Below are positions 29,897-36,732 of a stretch of 47,196 bases of DNA, in pieces. The position numbers and the translations under genes are program-made. The DNA comes from Planctomycetota bacterium (GTDB lineage: Bacteria; Planctomycetota; SZUA-567; JAFGGJ01): positions 1 to 47,196 of the forward strand of contig JAFGGJ010000032.1 in NCBI GenBank assembly GCA_016930595.1, read 5' to 3'. The notes beneath the pieces were generated by a model. The model did not search any database. It was not told the origin of the DNA and saw only the letters and a program-made list of their open reading frames with translations. Position 1 is the first letter of the stretch; the number at the start of each line of letters is the position of its first letter.

Positions 29897-29925
29897 CACA
29901 TACAACACAAACAGGGTCTTGTCAA
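29897..29925 (-). promoter_or_regulatory. Candidate proximal promoter of dnaG-rpoD
   Basis: Minus strand: perfect TTGACA (29925-29920), a 17-base spacer and a weak TATGTG (29902-29897). It would give a leader of about 150 bases. Confidence 0.4.
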
Positions 29926-30033
29926 AAATATGGTGCTATTTTTTTCTCCCCAGCTTTTTCTGCCGGCCAGCGGATTGCCGCTCCGGTGTCATACAGGGCC
30001 CATCCGGCATTGCAGTGCCATGGAATCCGAGGC

Positions 30034-30061
30034 AGTTTACATATCCGATAAACAGTGTCAA
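30034..30061 (-). promoter_or_regulatory. Candidate distal promoter of dnaG-rpoD
   Basis: Minus strand: perfect TTGACA (30061-30056), a 16-base spacer and TAAACT (30039-30034, 4 of 6). It lies just past the stop of the MazG-like gene and would give a leader near 290 bases. Confidence 0.45.
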
Positions 30062-30080
30062 GTGGTTTTGGGGACAGGAC

Positions 30081-30368
30081 TTATTCGCTCTTGCACACGC
30101 AGGGGCATTTACCGCAGTAGGGGCAGCCGCGTGCAAAACGCCCCACGGATTCTTCGACGTCCAGGCCGGCCACGTTTGCGACGCTCAGAAGCCACGCCAG
30201 CACATCTCCCGTTTCGTGGTTGATCGCATCCTTGTCGCCATGGCGAATCGCTTCGGCCAGTTCTCCGACTTCTTCCACAAACCACAGGAAAGACTTTTCC
30301 AACCCCCTTGATCTGTCTCTTTCCCCGAACGTAAGGTCGATTTTCAACTGCAGTTCGCTGATTGTCAT
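30081..30368 (-). CDS. MazG-like nucleotide pyrophosphohydrolase with C-terminal Cys cluster
   Basis: A 95-residue all-alpha NTP pyrophosphohydrolase-type protein. The Mg-binding motif EExxE...ExxD is present as FVEEVGELAEAIRHGD and NHETGDVLAWLLSVAN. Such enzymes hydrolyse (d)NTPs to monophosphates for pool cleaning. The C-terminal tail CPYCGKCPCVC has five closely packed cysteines, like the zinc- or metal-binding tails of some short MazG proteins. ATG 30368 overlaps the LysE-type gene stop in TCAT (minus-strand ATGA), implying coupling. No clear terminator follows. Confidence 0.85.
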   Translation of the reverse strand: MTISELQLKIDLTFGERDRSRGLEKSFLWFVEEVGELAEAIRHGDKDAINHETGDVLAWLLSVANVAGLDVEESVGRFARGCPYCGKCPCVCKSE

Positions 30369-31069
30369 ATCTGCGGCGCCTCTCCCACATAAGGTATTTC
30401 ACCGGTAACCAGTGTCCGGATTCCGACAAGCAAAAATATCACTCCGAATGCCGCCATGGCGACGCCTGAAAGCCCTTCGACGTACCTGTAGGCTTTTGTT
30501 CCTGCGAAGCGTATCCCTTTGTGCACCAAGACGGCGGCAGCGGTGAGTACCACCAGGTCGCTGAGCAGATGCGATACCATTACCACGCCGAACCCGGCCA
30601 GTCCGCCCGTACCATAACCCGCAAGCAGCAGGGATGATCCCACCACCAGCCACCACACGGACCAGTACGGGTTTACCGCGCTTATGACGGCGCCTGCGGC
30701 GATGTCGGATCTGTGCAAGGGGGCTTCTCCTTTTACGGAGTCTGCATCGGCACCGTCTGCCGATTTCAGGGATGCCAGCCCGGCTGTTGCGCCCAGCAGG
30801 ATCAGGAGTGCGCCACCTGCTATGCCTATGATACCGATCAAAAGCGGCCTTGGATTCCTGGGGTCCCAGCCGGTTATCGAATAACCGGCTATTATGGCGG
30901 TCCCGATGATCAGTTCGGCCAGGCCATGGCCGGCGGTTATCAGTAGACCGGTCATGTATCCGCCCTTGCGCGCACGGTTGAATACCGAAAACAACAGCGG
31001 GCCCGGCATTAGCGCGCCGGTAAACCCCAGGATGAAGGAGGTCGCCGCGAGTGTGAGATAAAGGACCAA
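30365..31069 (-). CDS. LysE/RhtB-family amino-acid exporter
   Basis: A 234-residue membrane protein with six predicted helices. The N-terminal GALMPGPLLFSVFNRARKGGYMTGL matches the LysE signature (PGP followed by R-G) when read as two adjoining blocks. LLILLGATAGL and the later AVISAVNPYWSVWWLVVG match the NPxxxxxW motif of the family. The probable role is proton-coupled export of amino acids or related small molecules. The only usable start is TTG at 31069, without a clear Shine-Dalgarno; the first ATG falls inside helix 1. It lies 20 bases after the PilZ gene and overlaps the MazG-like gene by four bases. Confidence 0.85.
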   Translation of the reverse strand: MVLYLTLAATSFILGFTGALMPGPLLFSVFNRARKGGYMTGLLITAGHGLAELIIGTAIIAGYSITGWDPRNPRPLLIGIIGIAGGALLILLGATAGLASLKSADGADADSVKGEAPLHRSDIAAGAVISAVNPYWSVWWLVVGSSLLLAGYGTGGLAGFGVVMVSHLLSDLVVLTAAAVLVHKGIRFAGTKAYRYVEGLSGVAMAAFGVIFLLVGIRTLVTGEIPYVGEAPQI

Positions 31070-31089
31070 CAGGTTGGGCCGAATTCCGA

Positions 31090-31440
31090 TCAGGGCTTTT
31101 TCTTGAGGTTTTTGACCAGGTTTATGAGGTGTTCCCGGTCTTTCTCGTTGACCGGTGCGAATTTTATCCCTGCGCCGGCCGCCGGCGGTTCCTTGGTGCT
31201 CCAGCGCACTATTCCCAGGGTGCTTATGGGATGTTGACCGTGAGGCGGCGTGAATTCGACCTCGACGATCGTACCCTTGGGCGGCGGATTGTCCATTTCG
31301 ACAAACAGGCCACCTTCGCCAAGATTCTTAGTGGTGGTTTCAATTTCATTGGTTTCTTCGGGGCTGAGGTGCCGTTCAGTAATGCGGACAAGCATTTCTT
31401 TTTCGATGCGGACGTACTTTCGCATGTCCTCGCCGGTCAA
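31090..31440 (-). CDS. PilZ-domain protein
   Basis: A 116-residue protein consisting of one PilZ domain: RKYVRIEKEMLVRI opens it, TTKNLGEGGLFVEMDNPPPKGT carries the (D/N)-x-S/G-x-x-G segment, and VRWSTKEPPAAGAGIKF closes the barrel. In classical PilZ proteins RxxxR and DxSxxG bind c-di-GMP. Here RKYVRIE supplies one arm weakly and NLGEGG replaces DxSxxG, so binding is uncertain; it resembles the TIGR02266-like myxobacterial/PVC type. TTG 31440 has AAAGGGGGT upstream and is preferred; ATG 31425 is the alternative. Confidence 0.82.
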   Translation of the reverse strand: MTGEDMRKYVRIEKEMLVRITERHLSPEETNEIETTTKNLGEGGLFVEMDNPPPKGTIVEVEFTPPHGQHPISTLGIVRWSTKEPPAAGAGIKFAPVNEKDREHLINLVKNLKKKP

Positions 31441-31471
31441 CGGGCACCCCCTTTCACGGCTTCTACTGGAA

Positions 31472-31499
31472 ATCGTAGCACAATGGATAGTCTTTTCAA
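31472..31499 (-). promoter_or_regulatory. Candidate promoter for the PilZ-LysE-MazG genes
   Basis: Minus strand: TTGAAA (31499-31494, 5 of 6), a 16-base spacer and TACGAT (31477-31472, 4 of 6), between efp and the PilZ gene. Confidence 0.45.
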
Positions 31500-31525
31500 G
31501 CGCAAACCCGGTGACGATACCGGCG

Positions 31526-32083
31526 TCATGCCCTTTCGATGAAGGTCCCGTTTCTCGTGTCGACCTTCACTTTGTCGCCCACCTTGACGTGCAGGGGGAC
31601 CTTGATTTCCAGGCCGGTTTCCAACTTAGCCGGTTTCTGCACGTTGGATACCGTATCACCTTTTGCCCCCGGTTCGGTTTCGGTGACTTGCAGAACTACG
31701 CTTGCAGGCATGTCGATATACAGGGGTGTTCCTTGCGCGGTGAACATGAATTTCACGTCGGAATTCAGCGCTATGTAAGGCAAGTCGTCGCCAATCAGTT
31801 TTTCCTGGAGTGAAAACTGCTCATAAGTTTCGTTGTCCATGAATACGTGTTGATCGCCGTCAGCGTAGAGGTACTGAAGCGTTTTCAGTTCGGTGTAGAC
31901 GAGTTCGACGCTTTCCGTGGTGTTGAACCTCCGCGTCAGGACGTTGCCTCTTTTAAGGTTTTTTATTCCGAGCTGATAATAGGCGGGACCTTTGCCCGGC
32001 CTGACGTGGTCTATGGCCACCACTTGCCAATTGTCGCCATCGACAACGATTATCTGCCCTTTCTTGATTTCGTTTACTTTCAT
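31526..32083 (-). CDS. efp: Translation elongation factor P
   Basis: Relieves ribosome stalling at proline runs. The 185-residue protein has the three beta-barrel domains of EF-P: MKVNEIKKGQIIVVDGDNWQ at the N-terminus, the tip loop VRPGKGPAYYQL, VELVYTELKTLQYLYADGD, and the C-terminal TGLEIKVPLHVKVGDKVKVDTR motif. Lys31 at the loop tip occupies the position modified by EpmA-type beta-lysylation in enterobacteria or by other groups elsewhere. The loop is PGKGPAY rather than the common PGKGQA. No modification enzyme gene lies nearby. ATG 32083 has AGGAGG eight bases upstream. Divergent from ffs-dnaX. Confidence 0.95.
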   Translation of the reverse strand: MKVNEIKKGQIIVVDGDNWQVVAIDHVRPGKGPAYYQLGIKNLKRGNVLTRRFNTTESVELVYTELKTLQYLYADGDQHVFMDNETYEQFSLQEKLIGDDLPYIALNSDVKFMFTAQGTPLYIDMPASVVLQVTETEPGAKGDTVSNVQKPAKLETGLEIKVPLHVKVGDKVKVDTRNGTFIERA

Positions 32084-32123
32084 GGCTTACGCCTCCTGTT
32101 GCGCTGCCCGTGGATTTTGGGCA

Positions 32124-32150
32124 ATTTTAGCCCCTGCCGCTTACTGTCAA
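32124..32150 (-). promoter_or_regulatory. Candidate promoter of efp
   Basis: Minus strand: perfect TTGACA (32150-32145), a 15-base spacer and TAAAAT (32129-32124, 5 of 6). The spacer is short but both boxes are strong. Confidence 0.5.
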
Positions 32151-32164
32151 GCAAATGACGTTCC

Positions 32165-32192
32165 TTGACGCATCCATTTTTTGTGGTATTGT
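32165..32192 (+). promoter_or_regulatory. Promoter of the SRP RNA gene and dnaX operon
   Basis: TTGACG (32165-32170), a 16-base spacer and TATTGT (32187-32192). The predicted transcription start near 32200 lies just before the outer stem of the SRP RNA. Confidence 0.6.
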
Positions 32193-32199
32193 GAAAATG

Positions 32200-32338
32200 C
32201 TGCGGGGAGGGGGTCGCGCCCGGAGACAGGCCCGGCACGACGGCGGGCCGTGAACCTGGTCAGGCCGAAAGGTGCAGCCATAAGCGGACCCCGGCGGGCG
32301 TGTCATCCAGGCTTGTCGATGGGCGCGGCTCCCTCTTC
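32200..32338 (+). ncRNA. ffs: Signal recognition particle RNA (4.5S type)
   Basis: The conserved domain IV core is present: GTGAACCTGGTCAGG (32250-32264), a GAAA tetraloop (32267-32270), then GGTGCAGCCATAAG. This is the Ffh-binding asymmetric-loop region. The ends are closed by a 15-bp stem, 32207-32221 (GAGGGGGTCGCGCCC) with 32321-32335 (GGGCGCGGCTCCCTC), containing two G-U wobbles. The resulting ~130-nt RNA is close to the short Gram-negative form and lacks an obvious Alu domain. The ends are approximate. It directly precedes dnaX and has its own promoter, so dnaX may be transcribed through it. Confidence 0.9.
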
Positions 32339-32352
32339 GCTGGGAGGCAACC

Positions 32353-33948
32353 TTGTACGAAGCGTACATTACTCGTTTTCGCCCGCGGTTTTTCAGTGAA
32401 GTCGTCGGGCAGGAGAGCATTACGGACACGCTCCGTAATGCCGTGATCTCGGGCCGCGTTGCCAACGGTTACCTGTTTGCCGGGCCGCGCGGCGTCGGGA
32501 AGACTTCAACTGCGAGGATTCTCGCCAAGGCGCTGAACTGCGAGACCGGCCCCACGCCGGACCCGTGCAACAAGTGCTCTTCCTGCGAGGCGGTGCATAA
32601 CGGCGATGATATAGACGTTATCGAAATCGACGCCGCCAGCAATACATCGGTTGACAACATCAGGACCCTGCGGGAAAACGCGATCTACGCCCCCAGCAGG
32701 TCCAGGTTCAAGATCTATATCATAGACGAAGCGCACATGCTGAGCACCGCTGCCATGAATGCCCTTCTCAAGATCCTTGAAGAGCCTCCGCGGCACGTAC
32801 GTTTTGTCTTTGCCACCACTGAGCCCAACCGTATCCCCGAGACCGTCAGGAGCAGGCTGCAGAGGTTCGATTTTCGCCCTGTTTCCATTCCGGACATAGC
32901 GCGCAGGCTCCGACAGATTGCCGACGAAGATTCTCTGGAGGTTGACGACGACGTTCTCATGGCGGTCGCCAGGTACGCCCGCGGCGGCCTTCGCGACGCG
33001 GAAGGGCTGCTGGACCAGCTTGCCACTCTCTGCCGGGAGAGGCCTATCGAGCGCGGCGACGTGCTTTCGCTTACTGGGGCCTATGAAGATGAAGTTCTTG
33101 CCGGCCTGCTGGCCTGCGCCCTTGACGGCAGGACTTCGGAGTCGGTCGAAACCCTTGAAGGGCTTCTTGCGGCCGGCGGTTCGCCCGTCGACCTGCTGGA
33201 CCAGCTTCATGCCCTTGTCAGATCCCTTGTCCTTGTTCTGGCGAACCCCTCCGTGGATCAGTCTTCCCTGTCTTTTCCCAGGGAAGTCCTTGAATCTCTC
33301 TCGGGGAAGCTCGATCTTGCCGGAGCGTTGAATATAGTGTCGATGTTCGGTTATTATCGTTTTGAGATGCGTTATTCGCCCGACCCGACCGGCGTTATCG
33401 AAATGGCCGTGCTCAGGCTGGCGTGCCGTGATGCCCTTGTGGATATCGCGCAAATGGCCGGTTCACTGGAACACGGTTCGCCGGCCGCCGCCCGTTCTGC
33501 CGGCGGATCCGGCGGACACAAGTCTTCCGGGTCCGCTCCTGCCCGGCGTGGCGACGGACGCTCCCTGAGCGAAAAGGGCGTGCCGCCGGTGCGCGTATCG
33601 GCGGGGGCGCCGTCCTGGTGGGGTGCGGCGGTGGAACACATCGGGAATATCATGCTGCGCAAGAACCTTGAAATCGCCCGGATTGCCGAACCCACTGCGT
33701 CCGAAATAGTGCTTACCGTGCCCAATCGCCTTGCTGCCGATCTTATCCTGGATGCCGACAATTTCGCTTTACTGCAGCTTGCCGTAGAAAAAGCCGCGGG
33801 CAGAAAGATGAAGATCGTCGTCACGCCCGCCGCCGATCAGGCCGCCCGCAAGAAACCATCTTCCGGCAAGTCGGTCCGCGGCAAGGGAGCGCGGCGTGTA
33901 ATTGACGTTTTTGAAGGAACTATAGAAAGTGTTGAGGAGGATGGCTGA
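32353..33948 (+). CDS. dnaX: DNA polymerase III subunit gamma/tau DnaX
   Basis: Clamp-loader ATPase. The 531-residue protein has the AAA+ domain: FRPRFFSEVVGQESI, Walker A GPRGVGKTSTARILAKALNC, a four-Cys zinc module (CETGPTPDPCNKCSSC), Walker B YIIDEAHMLS, ILEEPPRHVRFVFATTEP, and SRLQRFDFRPV with the SRC-like arginine finger. Domain III follows (GGLRDAEGLLDQL). A Gly/Ser/Ala-rich linker near 378-410 leads to a short tau-like C-terminal domain. The start is TTG 32353, five bases after GGGAGG. I see no clear A-rich slippery heptamer for a gamma-producing frameshift. It heads dnaX-recR-rpoN-rsmD without the usual ybaB between dnaX and recR. Confidence 0.94.
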   Translation: MYEAYITRFRPRFFSEVVGQESITDTLRNAVISGRVANGYLFAGPRGVGKTSTARILAKALNCETGPTPDPCNKCSSCEAVHNGDDIDVIEIDAASNTSVDNIRTLRENAIYAPSRSRFKIYIIDEAHMLSTAAMNALLKILEEPPRHVRFVFATTEPNRIPETVRSRLQRFDFRPVSIPDIARRLRQIADEDSLEVDDDVLMAVARYARGGLRDAEGLLDQLATLCRERPIERGDVLSLTGAYEDEVLAGLLACALDGRTSESVETLEGLLAAGGSPVDLLDQLHALVRSLVLVLANPSVDQSSLSFPREVLESLSGKLDLAGALNIVSMFGYYRFEMRYSPDPTGVIEMAVLRLACRDALVDIAQMAGSLEHGSPAAARSAGGSGGHKSSGSAPARRGDGRSLSEKGVPPVRVSAGAPSWWGAAVEHIGNIMLRKNLEIARIAEPTASEIVLTVPNRLAADLILDADNFALLQLAVEKAAGRKMKIVVTPAADQAARKKPSSGKSVRGKGARRVIDVFEGTIESVEEDG

Positions 33949-33984
33949 GCCGGTCTCTTCTGCCGGAATTCGGCTTGCTTGTAT

Positions 33985-34587
33985 ATGCCAGCATACCCGC
34001 AGGTTGTAGATGAGTTGATAAACAGGCTTGCCAGGCTGCCAGGTCTCGGCAGACGTTCTGCCGAACGCATAGCTCTTTTTCTGTTGGAATCTTCGGCGGC
34101 GGACGTCGAAGCGCTTTCTACGACACTCGGCCGCCTGAGATCGGAAGTCCGCCACTGCTCGGTTTGCAGAAACATATCCACGGCAGAGATATGCGAAGTG
34201 TGCTCTTCCACCCACAGGGACAGGACGCGGGTCTGTGTCGTTGAAATGCCGCATGACGTTTCCCGCATCGAGGAAAGCGAAGCCTATAACGGTCTCTACC
34301 ACGTTCTCCTGGGCCGTCTTTCCCCCGAACTCGGCAAGGGCCCGGACGACCTGGGGCTCGACCGCCTGCTTCAGCGTATCAGCAGCGACGGCGTTGCGGA
34401 AGTTATTATCGCCACGAATCCCAATGTCGCCGGCGATGCCACCGCCGATTACATTGCCGGTATTCTCAAGGGCAGGGGCGTTAACGTAACGAGGCCGGGG
34501 CGCGGGCTGCCCGCGGGTTCACAGATCGAATTCCTGCGCCGTGAAGCTCTGCTGGATGCCTTCCGCAATCGGGAGGCCCTTGAATGA
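33985..34587 (+). CDS. recR: Recombination mediator protein RecR
   Basis: Works with RecO/RecF to load RecA at gaps. The 200-residue protein contains the N-terminal helix-hairpin-helix (LARLPGLGRRSAERIALFLL), the four-Cys zinc finger (CSVCRNISTAEICEVC), a TOPRIM domain (CVVEMPHDVSRIEES, YHVLLGRLSP) and the C-terminal VNVTRPGRGLPAGSQIEF region typical of RecR (usually T-R-ARGxPxGxxLEY). ATG 33985 gives the normal N-terminus; TTG 33979 is two codons earlier, and neither has a clear Shine-Dalgarno. Its stop overlaps rpoN in ATGA. Confidence 0.95.
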   Translation: MPAYPQVVDELINRLARLPGLGRRSAERIALFLLESSAADVEALSTTLGRLRSEVRHCSVCRNISTAEICEVCSSTHRDRTRVCVVEMPHDVSRIEESEAYNGLYHVLLGRLSPELGKGPDDLGLDRLLQRISSDGVAEVIIATNPNVAGDATADYIAGILKGRGVNVTRPGRGLPAGSQIEFLRREALLDAFRNREALE

Positions 34588-36152
34588 GCCCCGACCTGAA
34601 GATGCGCCAGTCCATCGGCCAGTTCCAGCGTCTTGAACAGAAGATGCTTCTTACGCCCCAGCTTATTCAGTCGGTAGCGTTGCTTCAATTGCCGGTCATG
34701 GAATTGTCGCAGAAGATCGAAGAGATGCTTGAAGACAATCCTTTCTTGGAGATAAGGGAAGAAACGTCCGCCGGTGACGAAGCCGCGACAGAGCTTGAAG
34801 AGCAGGAGTGGGTGAACGATCAAGAGGCCACCGATGCGATCAGGGAGGAACACCCGGAAAGCAGTGTTCCCAAGGCCGATTCGACTTCGTCGGAAGCGGC
34901 CGATGCCGATGCTGAAGATTTCTCACGCGTCGACAAGATGGAGAAAGAAGACGACTTCGAACTTTTCCGCGACAACCGCCCCTTGCGTTCCCTCGAGGAC
35001 GACCCCCGGTGGGACGTTCTGCAGAATACGCCCGACAGCAGCGAAAGCCTCTACGAGCATCTCAGGAGCCAGATCGACACCTCCGACGTCCCCGGCCGTA
35101 CAAGGTCCCTGGCACTCAGGATTGCTTCGATGCTCGACAAGGACGGGTATCTCAGGATTCCTCTTGAAGAAGCCCTTGCGCCTTCGGAAGATGAAATCGC
35201 CGACGGAAGCTATGTCCCGCCGTCCCCGGAAGAAGCCGATGAAGCGTTCCGTCTCATAAGGAGGCTGGACCCGGCGGGTATAGGTGCCGTCGATCTGCAC
35301 GACTGCCTTATCCTTCAGCTGAACGACCGGCATGAAGAAAGCGGCCTTCTTTACAGGATTGTCGATACCCAACTCGACAATGTCCTCCATAATCGTCTTC
35401 CCAAGGTGGCTTCGGCGCTGAAAGTCGACGTAGAGGATATCAAGAAATCCGTAGAATCGCTCAAGCGGCTGAACCCGTTTCCCGGCAGGCTTTATTCGAG
35501 AGACCAGCCGCAGTACGTAAGTCCTGACATTATTGTGCGGCGGGACGGCGACGATTTCGAAGTCGTGGTCAATGAGTCGTATCTTCCTTCCATAAGGATC
35601 GTCAATCCATACAAGGGCACGCTGGAATCGGGGAATGAAGAGTCGCGGGAATTTCTGAAAAGGAAATACCAGGAAGCCCGCCAGCTGTATCAGAATATCG
35701 AACAGCGGCGCAGCACCTTATACAGGATCGCTTCCAAGATCGTGGCTTCACAGGCCGAGTTTCTTGAAAAGGGGGAAGCCTTCCTCAAGCCCATGCAGAT
35801 GCAGGATGTCGCCGGGGAACTCGGGCTACATGTTTCCACTATCAGCAGGGCCGTTGCGGACAAGTACATAGATACCCCCATCGGCGTCTTTCCGCTCAGG
35901 AATTTCTTTTCCGCCGGCTACGCCATGAACCTAGCCGATGCCGATCCGCATGCCACGACCGAACTCTCCAACCAGGCGGTCATCAACATGGTCAGCGAGA
36001 TAGTTGCACAGGAGGACAAGCGCTATCCTCTTGCCGACAAGGCTATCGCTGATATCCTCAAGGATAAGGGCCTTAATATCGCTCGTAGGACGGTGGCCAA
36101 GTATCGTGAAAAATCGGGCATCCTTCCGGCGCGCCAGCGCAGGCAGTACTAA
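34584..36152 (+). CDS. rpoN: RNA polymerase sigma-54 factor RpoN
   Basis: The 522-residue protein has the Gln/Leu-rich region I (SIGQFQRLEQKMLLTPQLIQ then LLQLPVMELSQKIEEMLEDNP), an acidic region II (~55-115), and the core-binding region (RIASMLDKDGYL, IRRLDPAGIGAVDLHDCL, VESLKRLNPFPGR). The -12 recognition helix-turn-helix is MQDVAGELGLHVSTISRAVADKYI. The RpoN box is at the C-terminus (ARRTVAKYRE in NIARRTVAKYREKSGI). Sigma-54 needs AAA+ activators, none of which is in the window. ATG 34584 is set by the ATGA overlap with recR. Its last codons overlap the likely start of rsmD. Confidence 0.95.
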   Translation: MSPDLKMRQSIGQFQRLEQKMLLTPQLIQSVALLQLPVMELSQKIEEMLEDNPFLEIREETSAGDEAATELEEQEWVNDQEATDAIREEHPESSVPKADSTSSEAADADAEDFSRVDKMEKEDDFELFRDNRPLRSLEDDPRWDVLQNTPDSSESLYEHLRSQIDTSDVPGRTRSLALRIASMLDKDGYLRIPLEEALAPSEDEIADGSYVPPSPEEADEAFRLIRRLDPAGIGAVDLHDCLILQLNDRHEESGLLYRIVDTQLDNVLHNRLPKVASALKVDVEDIKKSVESLKRLNPFPGRLYSRDQPQYVSPDIIVRRDGDDFEVVVNESYLPSIRIVNPYKGTLESGNEESREFLKRKYQEARQLYQNIEQRRSTLYRIASKIVASQAEFLEKGEAFLKPMQMQDVAGELGLHVSTISRAVADKYIDTPIGVFPLRNFFSAGYAMNLADADPHATTELSNQAVINMVSEIVAQEDKRYPLADKAIADILKDKGLNIARRTVAKYREKSGILPARQRRQY

Positions 36153-36732
36153 GTCTCGCCGGGCAGAAAGACCGCGTATCATCACCGGTTCTGCCAGGGG
36201 CAAGCGCCTTATGCTCCCCAGGCACAATACAGCCCTGAGACCCATTCTCGACCGTATCAAGACCGCAGTCTTCAATATCCTCGGCCCCGGCTTCCCTTAC
36301 GATACCGTGCTGGACCTGTTCGCCGGGACGGGCTCCATCGGCCTGGAAGCCGCAAGCCGCGGTGCCGGCCTGACGGTCATGGTCGAAAACGACCCCGACA
36401 CCGCCACCGTTATCGAACGGAACCGCGTGGATTCCCGCCTGGATCATTCGACCGTCGTCGTCCAGCGGGACGCCCTAGCTTTTCTGGCCGCGGACACGCG
36501 TTCATACGACGTCATCTTCATGGATCCGCCTTTTGCGTGGGCGCATGAAGGCAGGCTGCCGGTGCTTGTGCGGAGGGCCCTTCCCCGCCTGGCCGCCTCC
36601 GGCGTCATCGTTCTGAGAGTGCCATCCGCCTTCGACGTCTCCCTGCTGTCCTGCGATGTCGCCGACAGGCGTGTTTACGGCGGCAGCGCGGTCCTGTTCA
36701 TTCGTGGGAACGGCGGTCCTGATGGCCAGTGA
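36106..36732 (+). CDS. rsmD: 16S rRNA (guanine-966 N2) methyltransferase RsmD
   Basis: Methylates G966 in the 30S subunit using SAM. Visible motifs are RPRIITGSARGKRL near the start, ALRPILDRIKTAVFNILG, motif I DLFAGTGSIGLEAASRGA, VMVENDPDTATVIERN, catalytic DPPF (VIFMDPPFAW) and LRVPSAFDV near the end. The start is problematic. There is no ATG, GTG or TTG in frame between the rpoN stop (36152) and the conserved opening RPRII, so GTG 36106, inside the rpoN 3' end, is the nearest standard start. It gives 208 residues with about 19 extra basic N-terminal residues. The next gene overlaps the end by 11 bases. Confidence 0.85.
   Translation: MKNRASFRRASAGSTKSRRAERPRIITGSARGKRLMLPRHNTALRPILDRIKTAVFNILGPGFPYDTVLDLFAGTGSIGLEAASRGAGLTVMVENDPDTATVIERNRVDSRLDHSTVVVQRDALAFLAADTRSYDVIFMDPPFAWAHEGRLPVLVRRALPRLAASGVIVLRVPSAFDVSLLSCDVADRRVYGGSAVLFIRGNGGPDGQ

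Larger units (their letters stand above)
29740..30080. other. Intergenic region upstream of dnaG (340 bases)
   Basis: Relatively AT-rich. It contains two minus-strand TTGACA promoters (listed separately), an inverted repeat GCATAA-CATC-TTATGC (29836-29851) and a 5-bp hairpin AGCGG-ATTG-CCGCT (29969-29982) flanked by CCGG/CCGG. Small plus-strand reading frames here have no ribosome-binding site and no recognisable protein, so I call no gene. The MazG-like gene ends at 30081 with no clear terminator. Confidence 0.6.

Noticed and set aside
32353..33948. Programmed frameshift in dnaX giving a gamma form
   Set aside because: No A-rich slippery heptamer followed by a strong hairpin was found in the expected linker region.
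33949..33984. A ybaB/ebfC gene between dnaX and recR
   Set aside because: Only 36 bases separate the genes; ybaB is absent from this locus.
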